A stretch of DNA of 64,000 nt, taken from assembly GCA_025451035.1 (NCBI GenBank), contig JANWLE010000063.1:26836-90835 (forward strand), read 5' to 3'. The position numbers and the translations under genes are program-made. A model generated the notes under the pieces. That model was not told the origin of the DNA, made no database searches, and saw nothing but the letters and a program-made list of their open reading frames with translations. The DNA comes from Solirubrobacteraceae bacterium (GTDB lineage Bacteria > Actinomycetota > Thermoleophilia > Solirubrobacterales > Solirubrobacteraceae). Of the stretch, positions 28,074-37,918 are shown piece after piece; the first letter of the stretch is position 1; the number at the start of each line of letters is the position of its first letter.

Positions 28074-28291
28074 GCCACACCCGCCTGCTGCTCGGAGTTG
28101 CTGTGGTCGGTCTCCTGCTCTTGCGCCGGCTCCCCTTGTGCCTCGGTGAGCTTCAACAGCTCGCTGAGGTCGCGTTCGATGTGGCGCAGGCGGATCGCCA
28201 TGATCGAGACATAGATCAAAACCAGCGCGAAGAACACGATGTAGGCGGCCGCGACGTACTCGCCGGCTTCATTGAGCGGGAGTGCAGGCAT
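28070..28291 (-). CDS. CcmD-like small membrane protein
   Basis: MPALPLNEAGEYVAAAYIVFFALVLIYVSIMAIRLRHIERDL: single TM plus charged helix, overlaps ccmC and hemA ends. Confidence 0.7.
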   Translation of the reverse strand: MPALPLNEAGEYVAAAYIVFFALVLIYVSIMAIRLRHIERDLSELLKLTEAQGEPAQEQETDHSNSEQQAGVA

Positions 28292-29091
28292 CAACTTGAC
28301 TCGGACAGGCGGCCCGGGACCGCCTGGGGACGGGGGCTCATCTGCAGCGCCGGGGCGGCAGGCGCCACGAGGCTGGCCACGGCGCTGCGCCCGCCGACGC
28401 CTACCAGGCCGTCTTCGCTGTGCAGGCGCCGGCGCAACGCACGCAGCTGCCCGCGCGTGTGCTTGGCGGTCATCTCGTACTTGCAGAGCGTCACATACAG
28501 AAGCGCGATCGCGGCCAGGCAGACGAGGAAGGTGAACGCCATCTTGAACGGCAGGTTCGACGTCTGTCCCAGGACACGGGGATGCACGTAAGCCGTCGAC
28601 AGTCTCACGGCGATGAAGTTCATCGGCACGAACGCCGCGGCGGTGATCGCGAATACCGCCGCGTAGCGCGACTGTCGCTCGGGGTCTTCGATCGCAAAGC
28701 GCAACGGCTGGTAGATCGCATACAGCAGGAAGATGATCAAGAACGAGACGAGCGTCGGCTCGTCCCACACCCACCAGTGGCCCCACGAGCCCTTCGCCCA
28801 GATCGAGCCTGTGAGCAGCACACCCACGCCGAAAATGAGGCTCATGTGGATCGTGACATATGAGCGCATGTCCCAGCGCGAGTCGCCGGTGCGCAGATAC
28901 CCGATCGCCATCAGTCCGCTCGCCACGAAACCGCACAGCGCGACTATCGCCAGCGGCACGTGGACGTAGAAGATCTTCTGCAGGAAGCCCTGGTCGGCTT
29001 CAAGCGGCGCGAAGAAAAAGACCAAACCGAGCGCGAGGCACAGCGAGGCGGCGGTCGAGAAAGAGAGGGCGCGAAGGCGCCGGCCATACAT
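28291..29091 (-). CDS. ccmC: Heme exporter / cytochrome c maturation protein CcmC
   Basis: KIFYVHVPLA and WGHWWVWDEPTLVSFLI (WWD motif). Confidence 0.9.
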   Translation of the reverse strand: MYGRRLRALSFSTAASLCLALGLVFFFAPLEADQGFLQKIFYVHVPLAIVALCGFVASGLMAIGYLRTGDSRWDMRSYVTIHMSLIFGVGVLLTGSIWAKGSWGHWWVWDEPTLVSFLIIFLLYAIYQPLRFAIEDPERQSRYAAVFAITAAAFVPMNFIAVRLSTAYVHPRVLGQTSNLPFKMAFTFLVCLAAIALLYVTLCKYEMTAKHTRGQLRALRRRLHSEDGLVGVGGRSAVASLVAPAAPALQMSPRPQAVPGRLSESS

Positions 29092-29096
29092 GGCTT

Positions 29097-29828
29097 TCAG
29101 TCCTCCAGGAGGAAGTCGAATACAGCATAGGAGATAAGCCCGAAAACCAAATCATAGAGAGCCAGCATCAACAGCCAGCGGCCGGAGCTGCCCTGCGCGC
29201 CGAACAGCGGCGCACTTGCCCGCGCCGAACCGATCACGACGGGGATGAGCAGCGGCAGGGCGAGCAGCGGGCCCAGCAGGTCACGCGCGCGTGTACGCAC
29301 CGCGATTGCCGCGACGAGCGTGCCGATCACCGCCACGCCCGCGTCCGCCAGCGCCAGCACCGCCAGCAGCGTCGGGAACGCGTGTCCCAGCGACGCGCCC
29401 GCCAGCAGCAAGGCGAAGGCAGGCACCGCCACGAGCTCGAGCACCAGTAGGTAGAGCGCTAGCGCCGACGCCTTCGCCAGCAGTAGTGCCGAGCGGTTGA
29501 CGGGGGCCAGCATGAAGGCGTCGAAGCCGCCTTGATCGGAGTCCGCGACGAACAGCCGGTTGACGCCGAGCATAGCCCCGAGTAGCAGCGTCACCCATAG
29601 GACGCCCGCGGCCTCGTTGCCGGCGAGGCTGTTCTGGTTCAGCGCGAAGTGAAAGACAACGAAGATCGTCACAGCGAACAGCGACATGCCCGGCACCGAC
29701 TCGAGCGTACGCAGCTCTATCAGCAGCTCCTTGCGCAGTAGGGCGGCGACAGTCGCACGCATGCTCGGCGCCGCCCTGCCGCGCACCGCGGCTGGCGCCT
29801 TCACGGGCTCATGGCTAACGGTGCTCAC
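29097..29828 (-). CDS. ccmB: Heme exporter protein CcmB
   Basis: RKELLIELRTLESVPGMSLFAVTIFVVFHFAL, 6 TM. Confidence 0.85.
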   Translation of the reverse strand: MSTVSHEPVKAPAAVRGRAAPSMRATVAALLRKELLIELRTLESVPGMSLFAVTIFVVFHFALNQNSLAGNEAAGVLWVTLLLGAMLGVNRLFVADSDQGGFDAFMLAPVNRSALLLAKASALALYLLVLELVAVPAFALLLAGASLGHAFPTLLAVLALADAGVAVIGTLVAAIAVRTRARDLLGPLLALPLLIPVVIGSARASAPLFGAQGSSGRWLLMLALYDLVFGLISYAVFDFLLED

Positions 29829-30562
29829 CGGTAGAGCTCCCGTATCTGCTCGGGGTCGACCGAGGCGACATTGGCGAGCAGGACCGGGCGCCCGCCGCGT
29901 AGGCCGAGAACCACATCCGCCTCTTGCAAGCCGCCCAGCGGGTCATGGCTCGAGAGCACCCGGGTGCGGCCACAGTCGCGGCCTATCAGCGGCTCGACGA
30001 GCTCACTGGCGGCCGGGTCGAGGTTCGCGCGCGGCTCATCCAGCAACAGCAGCTCAGGATCATGAAGCACGGCCCTGGCGATCGCCACACGCTGCACCAT
30101 TCCTCGCGAGAGGTTGCGCAGCGGCTCCTCGGCGCGGCCGCTGAGCCCGACCCGCTCGAGCATGTCCTGCACGCGGGTGGCTTGCACCCCGTGTAGGCGG
30201 GCGTGGAAGAGCAGATTCTCGCGGGGGCTCAGCTCTCGATACAACAGCGGCTCGTGAGCGAGCAGGCCGATGCGCCCTCGCACCGCGTGGGCGCGCGCGG
30301 GCAGCTCGGCGCCAAGCACCCGTGCGCTGCCCGCGTGTGGACGCAGCAGGGTGGCCAGCAGGCGCAGCAGCGTCGTCTTACCGGCACCGTTGGGGCCGAA
30401 GACGACCAGTGTCTGGCCCGCCTCCAGCGACAGCGACAGCGCGTTGAGCGCCACCCGTTCGCCGTAGCGGCGCTGCAGGCCGTCGAGCTCGATCGCGGGA
30501 GAGCCCGCGCGCTCGCAGGCGGCGTCCGCCTCGGCCGGCTTCTGCGCTGTGTTGGGTGCCAT
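29825..30562 (-). CDS. ccmA: ABC transporter ATP-binding protein, CcmA-like
   Basis: GPNGAGKTTLLRLLATLLRP, LSRGMVQRVAIARA, LLLDEPRANLD. Confidence 0.88.
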   Translation of the reverse strand: MAPNTAQKPAEADAACERAGSPAIELDGLQRRYGERVALNALSLSLEAGQTLVVFGPNGAGKTTLLRLLATLLRPHAGSARVLGAELPARAHAVRGRIGLLAHEPLLYRELSPRENLLFHARLHGVQATRVQDMLERVGLSGRAEEPLRNLSRGMVQRVAIARAVLHDPELLLLDEPRANLDPAASELVEPLIGRDCGRTRVLSSHDPLGGLQEADVVLGLRGGRPVLLANVASVDPEQIRELYR

Positions 30563-30595
30563 CGTGTACCAGCTGTCCTCGAGCAGACGGCCTGC

Positions 30596-31345
30596 CTAGG
30601 CGCTCGCGGCCGCGCGGGATAGCGCCCTTTGACGTTCGGCGATCAGCTCGCGCACCGCGTCCTCGCGGCCGGCGCGCAGCAGCTCGATCGGGTCGGGCTC
30701 GCCGTTGACGATCGACTCGAAGAAGTCCCTGCGCTCGCCGTAGGTAGGCAGTGTCTGCTTGGCCCAGCCGCGTGCTTGGTTGAGGAGCACCGCCAGGCGC
30801 GCATGGTGCTCACCGAACAGCTCGGCGATTTCGTGCTTCATGCGCTTGGCCAGCGCCGGCGAGGCTCCCGCGGTCGAGATCGCGATCGCAAGCGGTCCCG
30901 TGCGCACGATCGCGGGCAGGATGAAGTTGCACAGCGGTGGGACGTCCACGACATTTACAAGCATGTGACGGCGTTCGGCGTCGGCCGACACGCGGATGTT
31001 GGTCTCGGTATCGCTGGTCGCCGCGATCACCAGCAGAGCGCCCTCCAGGTCGGCCGGCCCGCCGTATAGGCGCTTGTGCAGCGAGATCGTCCCCTCGCGC
31101 GCGTAGTGGCGCAAGGCCGGCTCGACCTCCGGCGCGATCACGGTGACCTGCGCGTCGCAGGCCAGAAGGCCCTCGACCTTCTCCAGAGCGACGCGGCCCG
31201 CGCCGATCACCACACAGCGGCGGGCTGTGAGGTTCAGGCAGGCGACGTAGAAGGTGGTCTGGAGCATGCCCTGGACACAGGACTGGTCGCAGATGCCCCT
31301 GCGTAGCTCGCACACGCACGCCTTGCCCACATACGCCTCCGACAT
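30596..31345 (-). CDS. Precorrin-2 dehydrogenase / sirohydrochlorin ferrochelatase-type (siroheme synthase N-domain)
   Basis: [63 protein letters not shown]. Confidence 0.9.
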   Translation of the reverse strand: MSEAYVGKACVCELRRGICDQSCVQGMLQTTFYVACLNLTARRCVVIGAGRVALEKVEGLLACDAQVTVIAPEVEPALRHYAREGTISLHKRLYGGPADLEGALLVIAATSDTETNIRVSADAERRHMLVNVVDVPPLCNFILPAIVRTGPLAIAISTAGASPALAKRMKHEIAELFGEHHARLAVLLNQARGWAKQTLPTYGERRDFFESIVNGEPDPIELLRAGREDAVRELIAERQRALSRAAASA

Positions 31346-31403
31346 ACACGACAGGTTAGGGGCTCTCGTGCGTGTATTGGCGCCGGGCTAATGCCGTGCG
31401 CGG

Positions 31404-33002
31404 TCAGCCACGCGCCGGCCCGAGCGCGCGCAGCGCGATTCGCGCCAGCGATGGCGCTCCGCGTCGCCACGCCCGCTCACGGTGAAAGTCTCGTCCAGAG
31501 CGCAGCTCGGCGACCGCCTGCGCGGCACGCCTGAGCGTGGGGCCCTGCGGACCCCACCACAGCCCGCCGCGTCCCGGCGGATCGAAGGTGATCAGCTTTT
31601 CCTGCGCGAACGCGCGCAGACCGGCCTGCCCGAGCGTGTGACCGAGGCCGCCCCCGGCCGAAGCGCCCCACGGCCCCTGAGCGATCATCGGCCCCGGCAG
31701 GTGGTCGTTGACCCACACCATGCCGACCTGCAGCTCGCGCGAAATGCGCAGCGCGTGGTAGCGGTCGGCGCTCCACACCGAGGCGCCGAGCGCATAGTCG
31801 CAGTCGTTGGCCAGGGCGATCGCTTCGCTGGCGGAGTCGACGACCGTGACCGCGAGCACGGGCCCGTCGAGCGGCTCGCGCATCACGCGCATCTCGTGCG
31901 TGGCGCCCGCCAGGACGGTGGGCGCGTAGAAAGCGGCCTGGGTGCCCGCCTGCGGGCGTGGCTCGCCGCCGCACAGCACGTGCGCGCCTTGGACGACAGC
32001 GTCCTGTACCAGCTCGTGAACGCGAAGCAAGCGCCGCTCGGACGCGAGCGGCCCGAGCTGCACGCGCTCATCGCGTGGGTCGCCGATCCGCAGCGCGCGG
32101 GTCCTGGCGGTCAATGCGCTCAGGAACTGCTCGGCGATCTCACGTGCGAGATAGATGCGCTCGATCGAGCCGCGCGCCTGCCCGGCCGCGGCGAACCCAG
32201 CCCACACGGCGCCGCTCACCGTCCTTGGCACATGCGCGTCTGCGAGGACGATCATCGCGTCCTTGCCGCCTGTCTCCAGCACCACCTCCTTGTTCTGCGA
32301 GACACATGCGCGGGCGACCGCGCGTCCCACCGCGGGCGAGCCGGTGAACAGGATCTTCTCGACGTCGGCGTCCGCCAGCGCCACGCCGAGCCGCGCGCCG
32401 CCGTGAACGAGCTGCACCAGGCCCTCCGGCAATCCGGCGCGGGCCACCACGCGTGCGATCCGCTCGCCTGCCAGGCTTGCTCTCAGCGCCGGCTTGAAGA
32501 GCACGCCATTGCCCGCCAGCAGCGCACCCGCTATCTGCGCCAATGGCTGGGCGAACGGGGCGCTGCCGGCGCCGATCACCGCCACCACGCCGAGCGGCTC
32601 ATACGCGACCCGCGCGCGCTTTGTCAAAGACATCGAGCGGTGGATCGCGACGCGCCGCTCGCCGAGCTCTCTCGCTCCCGCTTCGGCTATCCAGATCAGC
32701 GTGTCGATCGCGGGAAGCAGCTCCAGCGTCGCGATCTCAGAGCGCGGTCTTGCTTGCTCGCGCGCGAGCGCCTCGGTCAGATCGTCGAACTCGTCGATGA
32801 TGGCCTGCGCCATGCGCCGCATGTAGCGGGCGCGGTCGGCGACGCGCAGCAGCGCCCATAGCGGTTGAACATTCGCGCTGGCGGCAGCGATCTGACCGAT
32901 CTCCTCGGGCGGTGTCTGTGCGAAGTGCCCCAGCTGCTCGCCGCTGACCGGGTCGCGCGAGACGATCGTCCCGACGGCTGAGTTGATCGACAGGGAGCTC
33001 AT
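31404..33002 (-). CDS. Aldehyde dehydrogenase-family protein lacking the catalytic Cys
   Basis: ALDH fold motifs (VLETGGKDAMIV, GSPAVGRAV) but GQARGSIER where GQxC is expected. Confidence 0.85.
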   Translation of the reverse strand: MSSLSINSAVGTIVSRDPVSGEQLGHFAQTPPEEIGQIAAASANVQPLWALLRVADRARYMRRMAQAIIDEFDDLTEALAREQARPRSEIATLELLPAIDTLIWIAEAGARELGERRVAIHRSMSLTKRARVAYEPLGVVAVIGAGSAPFAQPLAQIAGALLAGNGVLFKPALRASLAGERIARVVARAGLPEGLVQLVHGGARLGVALADADVEKILFTGSPAVGRAVARACVSQNKEVVLETGGKDAMIVLADAHVPRTVSGAVWAGFAAAGQARGSIERIYLAREIAEQFLSALTARTRALRIGDPRDERVQLGPLASERRLLRVHELVQDAVVQGAHVLCGGEPRPQAGTQAAFYAPTVLAGATHEMRVMREPLDGPVLAVTVVDSASEAIALANDCDYALGASVWSADRYHALRISRELQVGMVWVNDHLPGPMIAQGPWGASAGGGLGHTLGQAGLRAFAQEKLITFDPPGRGGLWWGPQGPTLRRAAQAVAELRSGRDFHRERAWRRGAPSLARIALRALGPARG

Positions 33003-33032
33003 TGTGTCGATTATGGCTCCTCGCCCGGGCGC

Positions 33033-34331
33033 CTATTCCTCGCCGAGGCCGCGGTCCAAGCGGATCCGCCGCAAGCGGTCCGCCAGCTCTGCCTCGGCCT
33101 CGTCCGGCTGATAGAAACGCTCGTCGATCGCGTCGTCGGGCGCGAGCTGCTGCGCGGAGAGATGCCCGGGATGCCGGTGCGGGTTGTCATATCCCTGTCC
33201 CCGCCCGCCGGAACGCAACTGGACGGGCGGCGGCGAGGCGCCCTGCTCGCGCACGAACGCTCGCGCCGCGCCGATCGCCCGCTTAGCGGCGTCGGACTTC
33301 GGTGCTAGCGCCAGGTAGATCGCCGCCTGCGCCAGCGCGAACTGGCACTCCGGTAGGCCGACGTGGTCGACCGCGGCGGCGCTCGCGGTGGCTACCGTGA
33401 GCGCGCCCGGGTCGGCGTTGCCGATGTCCTCGCTCGCGATGATCACCATCCGCCGGGCAATGAACCGGGGGTCCTCGCCCGCCTCCAGCATCACCGCGAG
33501 GTAGTACAGGGAGGCGTCTGGATCCGAGCCGCGCGTGGCCTTGATCCACGCGGAGATCGTGTCGTAGTGGCTGTCGGCGGCCTTGTCGTAGTGGATTACC
33601 CGCCGTTGCAGCGCGTCTTCGGCCTGTTCGAGCGTCACCCTGTCGTTAGCGGTCTTACAGGCAAGCTCGAGCGCCCCCAGGGCGGTGCGCGCGTCGCCGT
33701 CGCAACGGGCGGCCAGCATCCTGATCGCCTCGTCGTCCACCTCGACTTCGCCGCACTCACCGCGTTCGAGCGCGCGGCGCAAAAGCACCAGGACCTGCTC
33801 CTCCGTCAGCTCGCCGAGCTCATAGGACCGCGTGCGTGACAGCAGCGCGCGGTTGACCTCGAACGAGGGGTTCTCGGTCGTGGCCCCGATCAGCGTGACG
33901 AGCCCCTCCTCGACGGCGGGCAGCAGCGCGTCCTGCTGGGCCTTGTTGAAGCGATGGATCTCATCCAGGAAGAAGATCGTGCCGCGACCGCTGCGGGAAC
34001 GCTCTCTCGCCCGCTCAAGCACGGCGCGCACCTCGGCCCGTCCCGCCTGCACCGCGCTGAGCTCCTCGAACGCGGAAGCGGCGCTCGCGGCGATGATCCG
34101 CGCCAGTGTCGTCTTGCCGCTGCCCGGCGGGCCATGCAGGATCATCGAGTGGGGCTTGCCCTGTTCGATCGCGACACGCAGCGCCGAGCCGGGCGCGAGC
34201 AGATGCTCCTGTCCGACGAACTCCGCGAGTGTGGTTGGCCTGAGTCGCGCGGCTAGCGGTACGGCGGGAGCGTTCTCGCCATGGACCGTCTCCTCAGCCT
34301 CCGGCTGGTCAAACAGAGAGTCCATCCGCAT
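33033..34331 (-). CDS. rarA: Replication-associated recombination protein A (RarA/MgsA AAA+)
   Basis: PLAARLRPTTLAEFVGQEHLLAPG, GPPGSGKTTLA, FFLDEIHRFNKAQQDALLPAVE, IASEDIGNADP; start MDSLFDQPE. Confidence 0.95.
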   Translation of the reverse strand: MRMDSLFDQPEAEETVHGENAPAVPLAARLRPTTLAEFVGQEHLLAPGSALRVAIEQGKPHSMILHGPPGSGKTTLARIIAASAASAFEELSAVQAGRAEVRAVLERARERSRSGRGTIFFLDEIHRFNKAQQDALLPAVEEGLVTLIGATTENPSFEVNRALLSRTRSYELGELTEEQVLVLLRRALERGECGEVEVDDEAIRMLAARCDGDARTALGALELACKTANDRVTLEQAEDALQRRVIHYDKAADSHYDTISAWIKATRGSDPDASLYYLAVMLEAGEDPRFIARRMVIIASEDIGNADPGALTVATASAAAVDHVGLPECQFALAQAAIYLALAPKSDAAKRAIGAARAFVREQGASPPPVQLRSGGRGQGYDNPHRHPGHLSAQQLAPDDAIDERFYQPDEAEAELADRLRRIRLDRGLGEE

Positions 34332-34345
34332 AGTTTGCCCGAGCG

Positions 34346-34627
34346 TCACCCGGACTGCTCGCTTCGATGGCGCAGCCTCCGCCGGGCGACACCCGGCTTG
34401 CGCGGGCAGCGGCGAGAGCCGAGACGAACAAAGCCGTAACGCGGGCGGATATTGGCGATGAAGTACCTGCCGTGGGAGTCCGCTGCCATCAATTCGCGAT
34501 GTACGTTCGCGGGTACTTGGTAGTAGCGGTATATCTCGCCGCTGGCGAACTCGATCTCCAGAAGCTGGCGGGTGGAGTCATAGCCGACGCTGGCAAGGCT
34601 TTCGGATGTAACCGCCGTGCGTCTCAT
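34346..34627 (-). CDS. KTSC-domain protein
   Basis: SESLASVGYDSTRQLLEIEFASGEIYRYYQVPANVHRELMAADSHGRYFIANIRPRYGFVRL. Confidence 0.8.
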   Translation of the reverse strand: MRRTAVTSESLASVGYDSTRQLLEIEFASGEIYRYYQVPANVHRELMAADSHGRYFIANIRPRYGFVRLGSRRCPRKPGVARRRLRHRSEQSG

Positions 34628-34789
34628 TGCTCATGTGATTGGTTCCCGCTTACGGACGGGCTAGCACGGGATCTCAGCCCGCGCGAGCAGAAAGTAGCCC
34701 GACCGGGTTTACTTGCGCTGTCGCAGGGTACTTGCGCACGTAGGTATCACCGGGGTTTTGGGTGAGAGCAGCAGGAGCATCGACCATTG

Positions 34790-34815
34790 GTGGGCTGGCT
34801 GGCGAGCCAGCCCAC
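34790..34815. repeat. Perfect inverted repeat GTGGGCTGGCT-GGCG-AGCCAGCCCAC
   Basis: 11-bp perfect stem, 4-nt loop, in an intergenic region. Confidence 0.6.
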
Positions 34816-35186
34816 GTGTGTGCCCTCAGTCCGGAAGGGGAGGCTCTCATCGCGCCACTCCCCCAAGCTTCTTCTGGCGACTGCGATGACTGAGGTGCCC
34901 GACGCCCGCAAAAGATGCCGCCAGCAGTGCGTCTGGGCTATGCGCGAGCGAATCATGAGGACGCACGCGAATCTGCCCGCCAGCTTCACGCAACGCGAGG
35001 ATCGGCTCATCCTGTCGCCGAAATACCCGCGAGTTACTCACGTGGCCGGCGGCGTGAACGATGGTGGGCAGGAATTGTCCAAATGCCAGGGAATTACTGC
35101 GAGCACGACCGTCGAAAGGCGCCCGTTTTGCGCGCCGGCTTTCCAGGCCAACCAAATCTGCACTCTGTTCCGGAGGAGGGACCCAA

Positions 35187-36824
35187 GTGACTAGGTATCT
35201 ACGATCGATCGGCGCGGTGCTAGTGGCGCTTGTCTTGCCGGTGGTGATGGGTGCATGCGGGAGCTCCTCGAGCGGGCCGACCGTTACCGTGGTCCAAGGC
35301 ACCGCTCCGGACTATCTCGATCCGTCGCAGGGCTACACCACCCAGGCGGCCAACTCGAGCTGGGTCAGCTATCTCGGCCTATACACGTACGCTCACGCGA
35401 GCGCCACCGCCGGCGGACAGGTGATCCCAGCGATCGCCACCGCGCCGCCGAAGGTCACCGGTGGCGGCAAGACGTACACGATCACGATCCGCAAAGGCCT
35501 CAAGTACTCCAATGGAGAAGCCGTCAAGGCGTCTGATTTCCTGTTCACGATCGAGCGAGCGATCAAGCTGAACTGGGGCGGCGCGGCGTATTTCACCGGG
35601 AATATCGCGGGTGCGACCGATTACTCCAAGGGCAAGTCAAACACGATCACCGGCATCAGTGCAAACGACGCGACCGGTCAGATCGTGATCCACCTGACCG
35701 CACCGTATGGGGCGTTCGAGAACGTGCTGGCGTTCCCCAGCGCCGGGCTGCTGCCGTCGACCACGCCGATGACCCCGCAGGACACCAGTCCGCCGTCGGG
35801 GTTCGGGCCGTATGAGATCAAGAACGTAGTGCCCAACCAGGGCTACGACGTCTCGCTGAACCCGAGCTACGCAAGCCAAGCGATCCCGGGTGTCCCCGCC
35901 GGGCACGTAAACATCCACGTGAAGATCGAGACCAACACCACCACCGAGGCGGAGGACGTGCTCAACAACTCCGCAGACGTGTTCGACTGGGGCGACACGG
36001 TCCCGCCGTCGCTGCTGCCGCAGGTGCAGTCACAGGCGGCGTCTCGCTACGCCTCCGAGCCGACAGCGCTCGTGCTGTATTTCTTCATGAACATCAAAGA
36101 GAAGCCGTTCGACAACATCCTGGCGCGCAAGGCCGTGATCATGGCGCTCGACCGCAACGCACTGTCACGCCTGGACAGCGGCAACATCACGCCGGGCTGT
36201 TACTTCTTGCCCCCGACGCTGGTCGGCCACCCCTCCACCCCATGCCCGTACGGGGACCCCTCCAAGTCGCCGAACATCGCGGCTGCCAAGAAGCTCGTCG
36301 CCGAAGCGGGCCTGACCGGCTACCCGGTGACGGTGTGGGGCGAGGAGCGTCAGCCACGTAAGGAATACATTGACAACTATGCGGCGACGCTGAACGAAAT
36401 CGGCTTCAAGGCGACTACGAAGATCATCGCCAGCACGCAGTACTTTCCGACGATCGGCACGTTGAAGTCCCATCCCCAGACCGGTTTCGCCGACTGGCAG
36501 CAGGACTTCCCGAACCCGTTCGACTTCTATCTGCTGGTCGATGGCTCGGGCATCTCGCAGGTCAACAACGAGAACTTCGGAGAGATCAACGACCCGTTCA
36601 TCAACTCCGAAATCAAGGCGCTGACGCCGGTTCTCTCGAGCCAGCTGTCGAGCGTCGCCTCGAGATGGGAAAAGCTCGACGAATACGTCGCCAAGAAGGC
36701 GTACCTCGGTGTCTTCGGCTACGAGAAGGTGCCGAAGTTCACCTCGACCCGCATCAACTTCTCTCAGGCGATCTTCCATCCCGTCTACGGGCTCGACTAC
36801 ACCTCGCTGACGCTGACGAAATAG
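35187..36824 (+). CDS. ABC transporter substrate-binding lipoprotein (peptide/family 5)
   Basis: GTG start after CGGAGGAGGG; lipobox VVMGACGSS; YLDPSQGYTTQAA, GFGPYEIKNVVPNQGY. Confidence 0.92.
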   Translation: MTRYLRSIGAVLVALVLPVVMGACGSSSSGPTVTVVQGTAPDYLDPSQGYTTQAANSSWVSYLGLYTYAHASATAGGQVIPAIATAPPKVTGGGKTYTITIRKGLKYSNGEAVKASDFLFTIERAIKLNWGGAAYFTGNIAGATDYSKGKSNTITGISANDATGQIVIHLTAPYGAFENVLAFPSAGLLPSTTPMTPQDTSPPSGFGPYEIKNVVPNQGYDVSLNPSYASQAIPGVPAGHVNIHVKIETNTTTEAEDVLNNSADVFDWGDTVPPSLLPQVQSQAASRYASEPTALVLYFFMNIKEKPFDNILARKAVIMALDRNALSRLDSGNITPGCYFLPPTLVGHPSTPCPYGDPSKSPNIAAAKKLVAEAGLTGYPVTVWGEERQPRKEYIDNYAATLNEIGFKATTKIIASTQYFPTIGTLKSHPQTGFADWQQDFPNPFDFYLLVDGSGISQVNNENFGEINDPFINSEIKALTPVLSSQLSSVASRWEKLDEYVAKKAYLGVFGYEKVPKFTSTRINFSQAIFHPVYGLDYTSLTLTK

Positions 36825-36830
36825 ACGCAC

Positions 36831-36869
36831 CGCTGTAGACGCGCCCGCTGCGCCGGCGCGTCTACAGCG
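36831..36869. repeat. 15-bp perfect hairpin between binding-protein and permease genes
   Basis: CGCTGTAGACGCGCC-cgctgcgcc-GGCGCGTCTACAGCG. Confidence 0.8.
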
Positions 36870-36880
36870 CTCCAACCCAG

Positions 36881-37918
36881 ATGTCCACCGACCCCGCGCT
36901 AGCGGCAACCGGCACCGAGTTCTCCTCCGATGTGGCGCGGGAGCTGCAGAAAGAGGGCGGCATCGGGCCCTACCGGCTGGCGGCGCGGCGACTCGCGCGC
37001 AACAAGGTTGCGCTCGCGTTCGGCGCGCTGTTTGCGCTGATCGTCGTGATGTGCCTACTAGCGCCGGTGTATGCGCACGACATCGCCCACACCGGCCCCA
37101 ACGACGAGCACATCACCCAGGTGATCAAGGTCGCGGGCAAGCCGACCGACGTGCTTTCGCCCGTCGGCATACCAATCGGCCCGACCTGGCATGGCAGGTT
37201 CTTCCTCGGTGCCGACGGCAGCGGTCGCGACGTCGCAGTGAGGCTGCTCTACGGCGGGCGCAACTCGCTCGAGATCGGTATCGAGGCGACGTTCATAACG
37301 ATCCTGCTGGCGAGCATCCTCGGCATCGTCGGGGCCTACTTCAGGGGCCCGCTGGACGGCCTGATCTCCCGCGCCTTCGACCTGATCTGGGCCTATCCGG
37401 TGTACCTGCTTGGGATCGCGCTCGGCGTCACACTGCAGCTGCAGGGACTCGATCTGGGCGTGTTCAAGATCAAGGGATCCTCGCTGGTCCTGACCGCGCT
37501 GATCATCGGCTTCGTCTTCATTCCCTATGTCGGCAAGCCGATCCGCGGGCAGGTGCTCGTGCTACGCGAGCGTGAGTTCATTGACGCCGCGCGCCAGCAG
37601 GGCCTTGGCAGCCTGCGGATCATGTTCGGCGAGGTGCTGCCGAACGTCGCTTCGACGATCATCGTCTTCATCCCGCTGATACTCGCGAACTCGATCCTCA
37701 CCGAGGCCGGGCTGTCTTACCTCGGCGCCGGCGTACAGGACCCGAACCCGTCGTGGGGGACGATGATCAGCGACGGGATCAGGCTGATTCCCGCTGCCAT
37801 CCACCTCGTACTCGTGCCCGGGCTGATGCTCGTGCTCGCCGTGCTGGGCATCAACGTGTTCGGCGATGGTGTGCGCGACGCGCTCGATCCGCGGGCGAGG
37901 ATCCGGATCGAGCACTGA
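36881..37918 (+). CDS. Peptide ABC transporter permease (DppC/OppC-like)
   Basis: DGSGRDVAVRLLYGGRNSLEIG, EAGLSYLGAGVQDPNPSWGTMI. Confidence 0.92.
   Translation: MSTDPALAATGTEFSSDVARELQKEGGIGPYRLAARRLARNKVALAFGALFALIVVMCLLAPVYAHDIAHTGPNDEHITQVIKVAGKPTDVLSPVGIPIGPTWHGRFFLGADGSGRDVAVRLLYGGRNSLEIGIEATFITILLASILGIVGAYFRGPLDGLISRAFDLIWAYPVYLLGIALGVTLQLQGLDLGVFKIKGSSLVLTALIIGFVFIPYVGKPIRGQVLVLREREFIDAARQQGLGSLRIMFGEVLPNVASTIIVFIPLILANSILTEAGLSYLGAGVQDPNPSWGTMISDGIRLIPAAIHLVLVPGLMLVLAVLGINVFGDGVRDALDPRARIRIEH

Noticed and set aside
31482-32861. 459-aa plus-strand ORF antisense to the ALDH-like gene
   Set aside because: Antisense artefact, Arg/His/Gln-rich low-information translation
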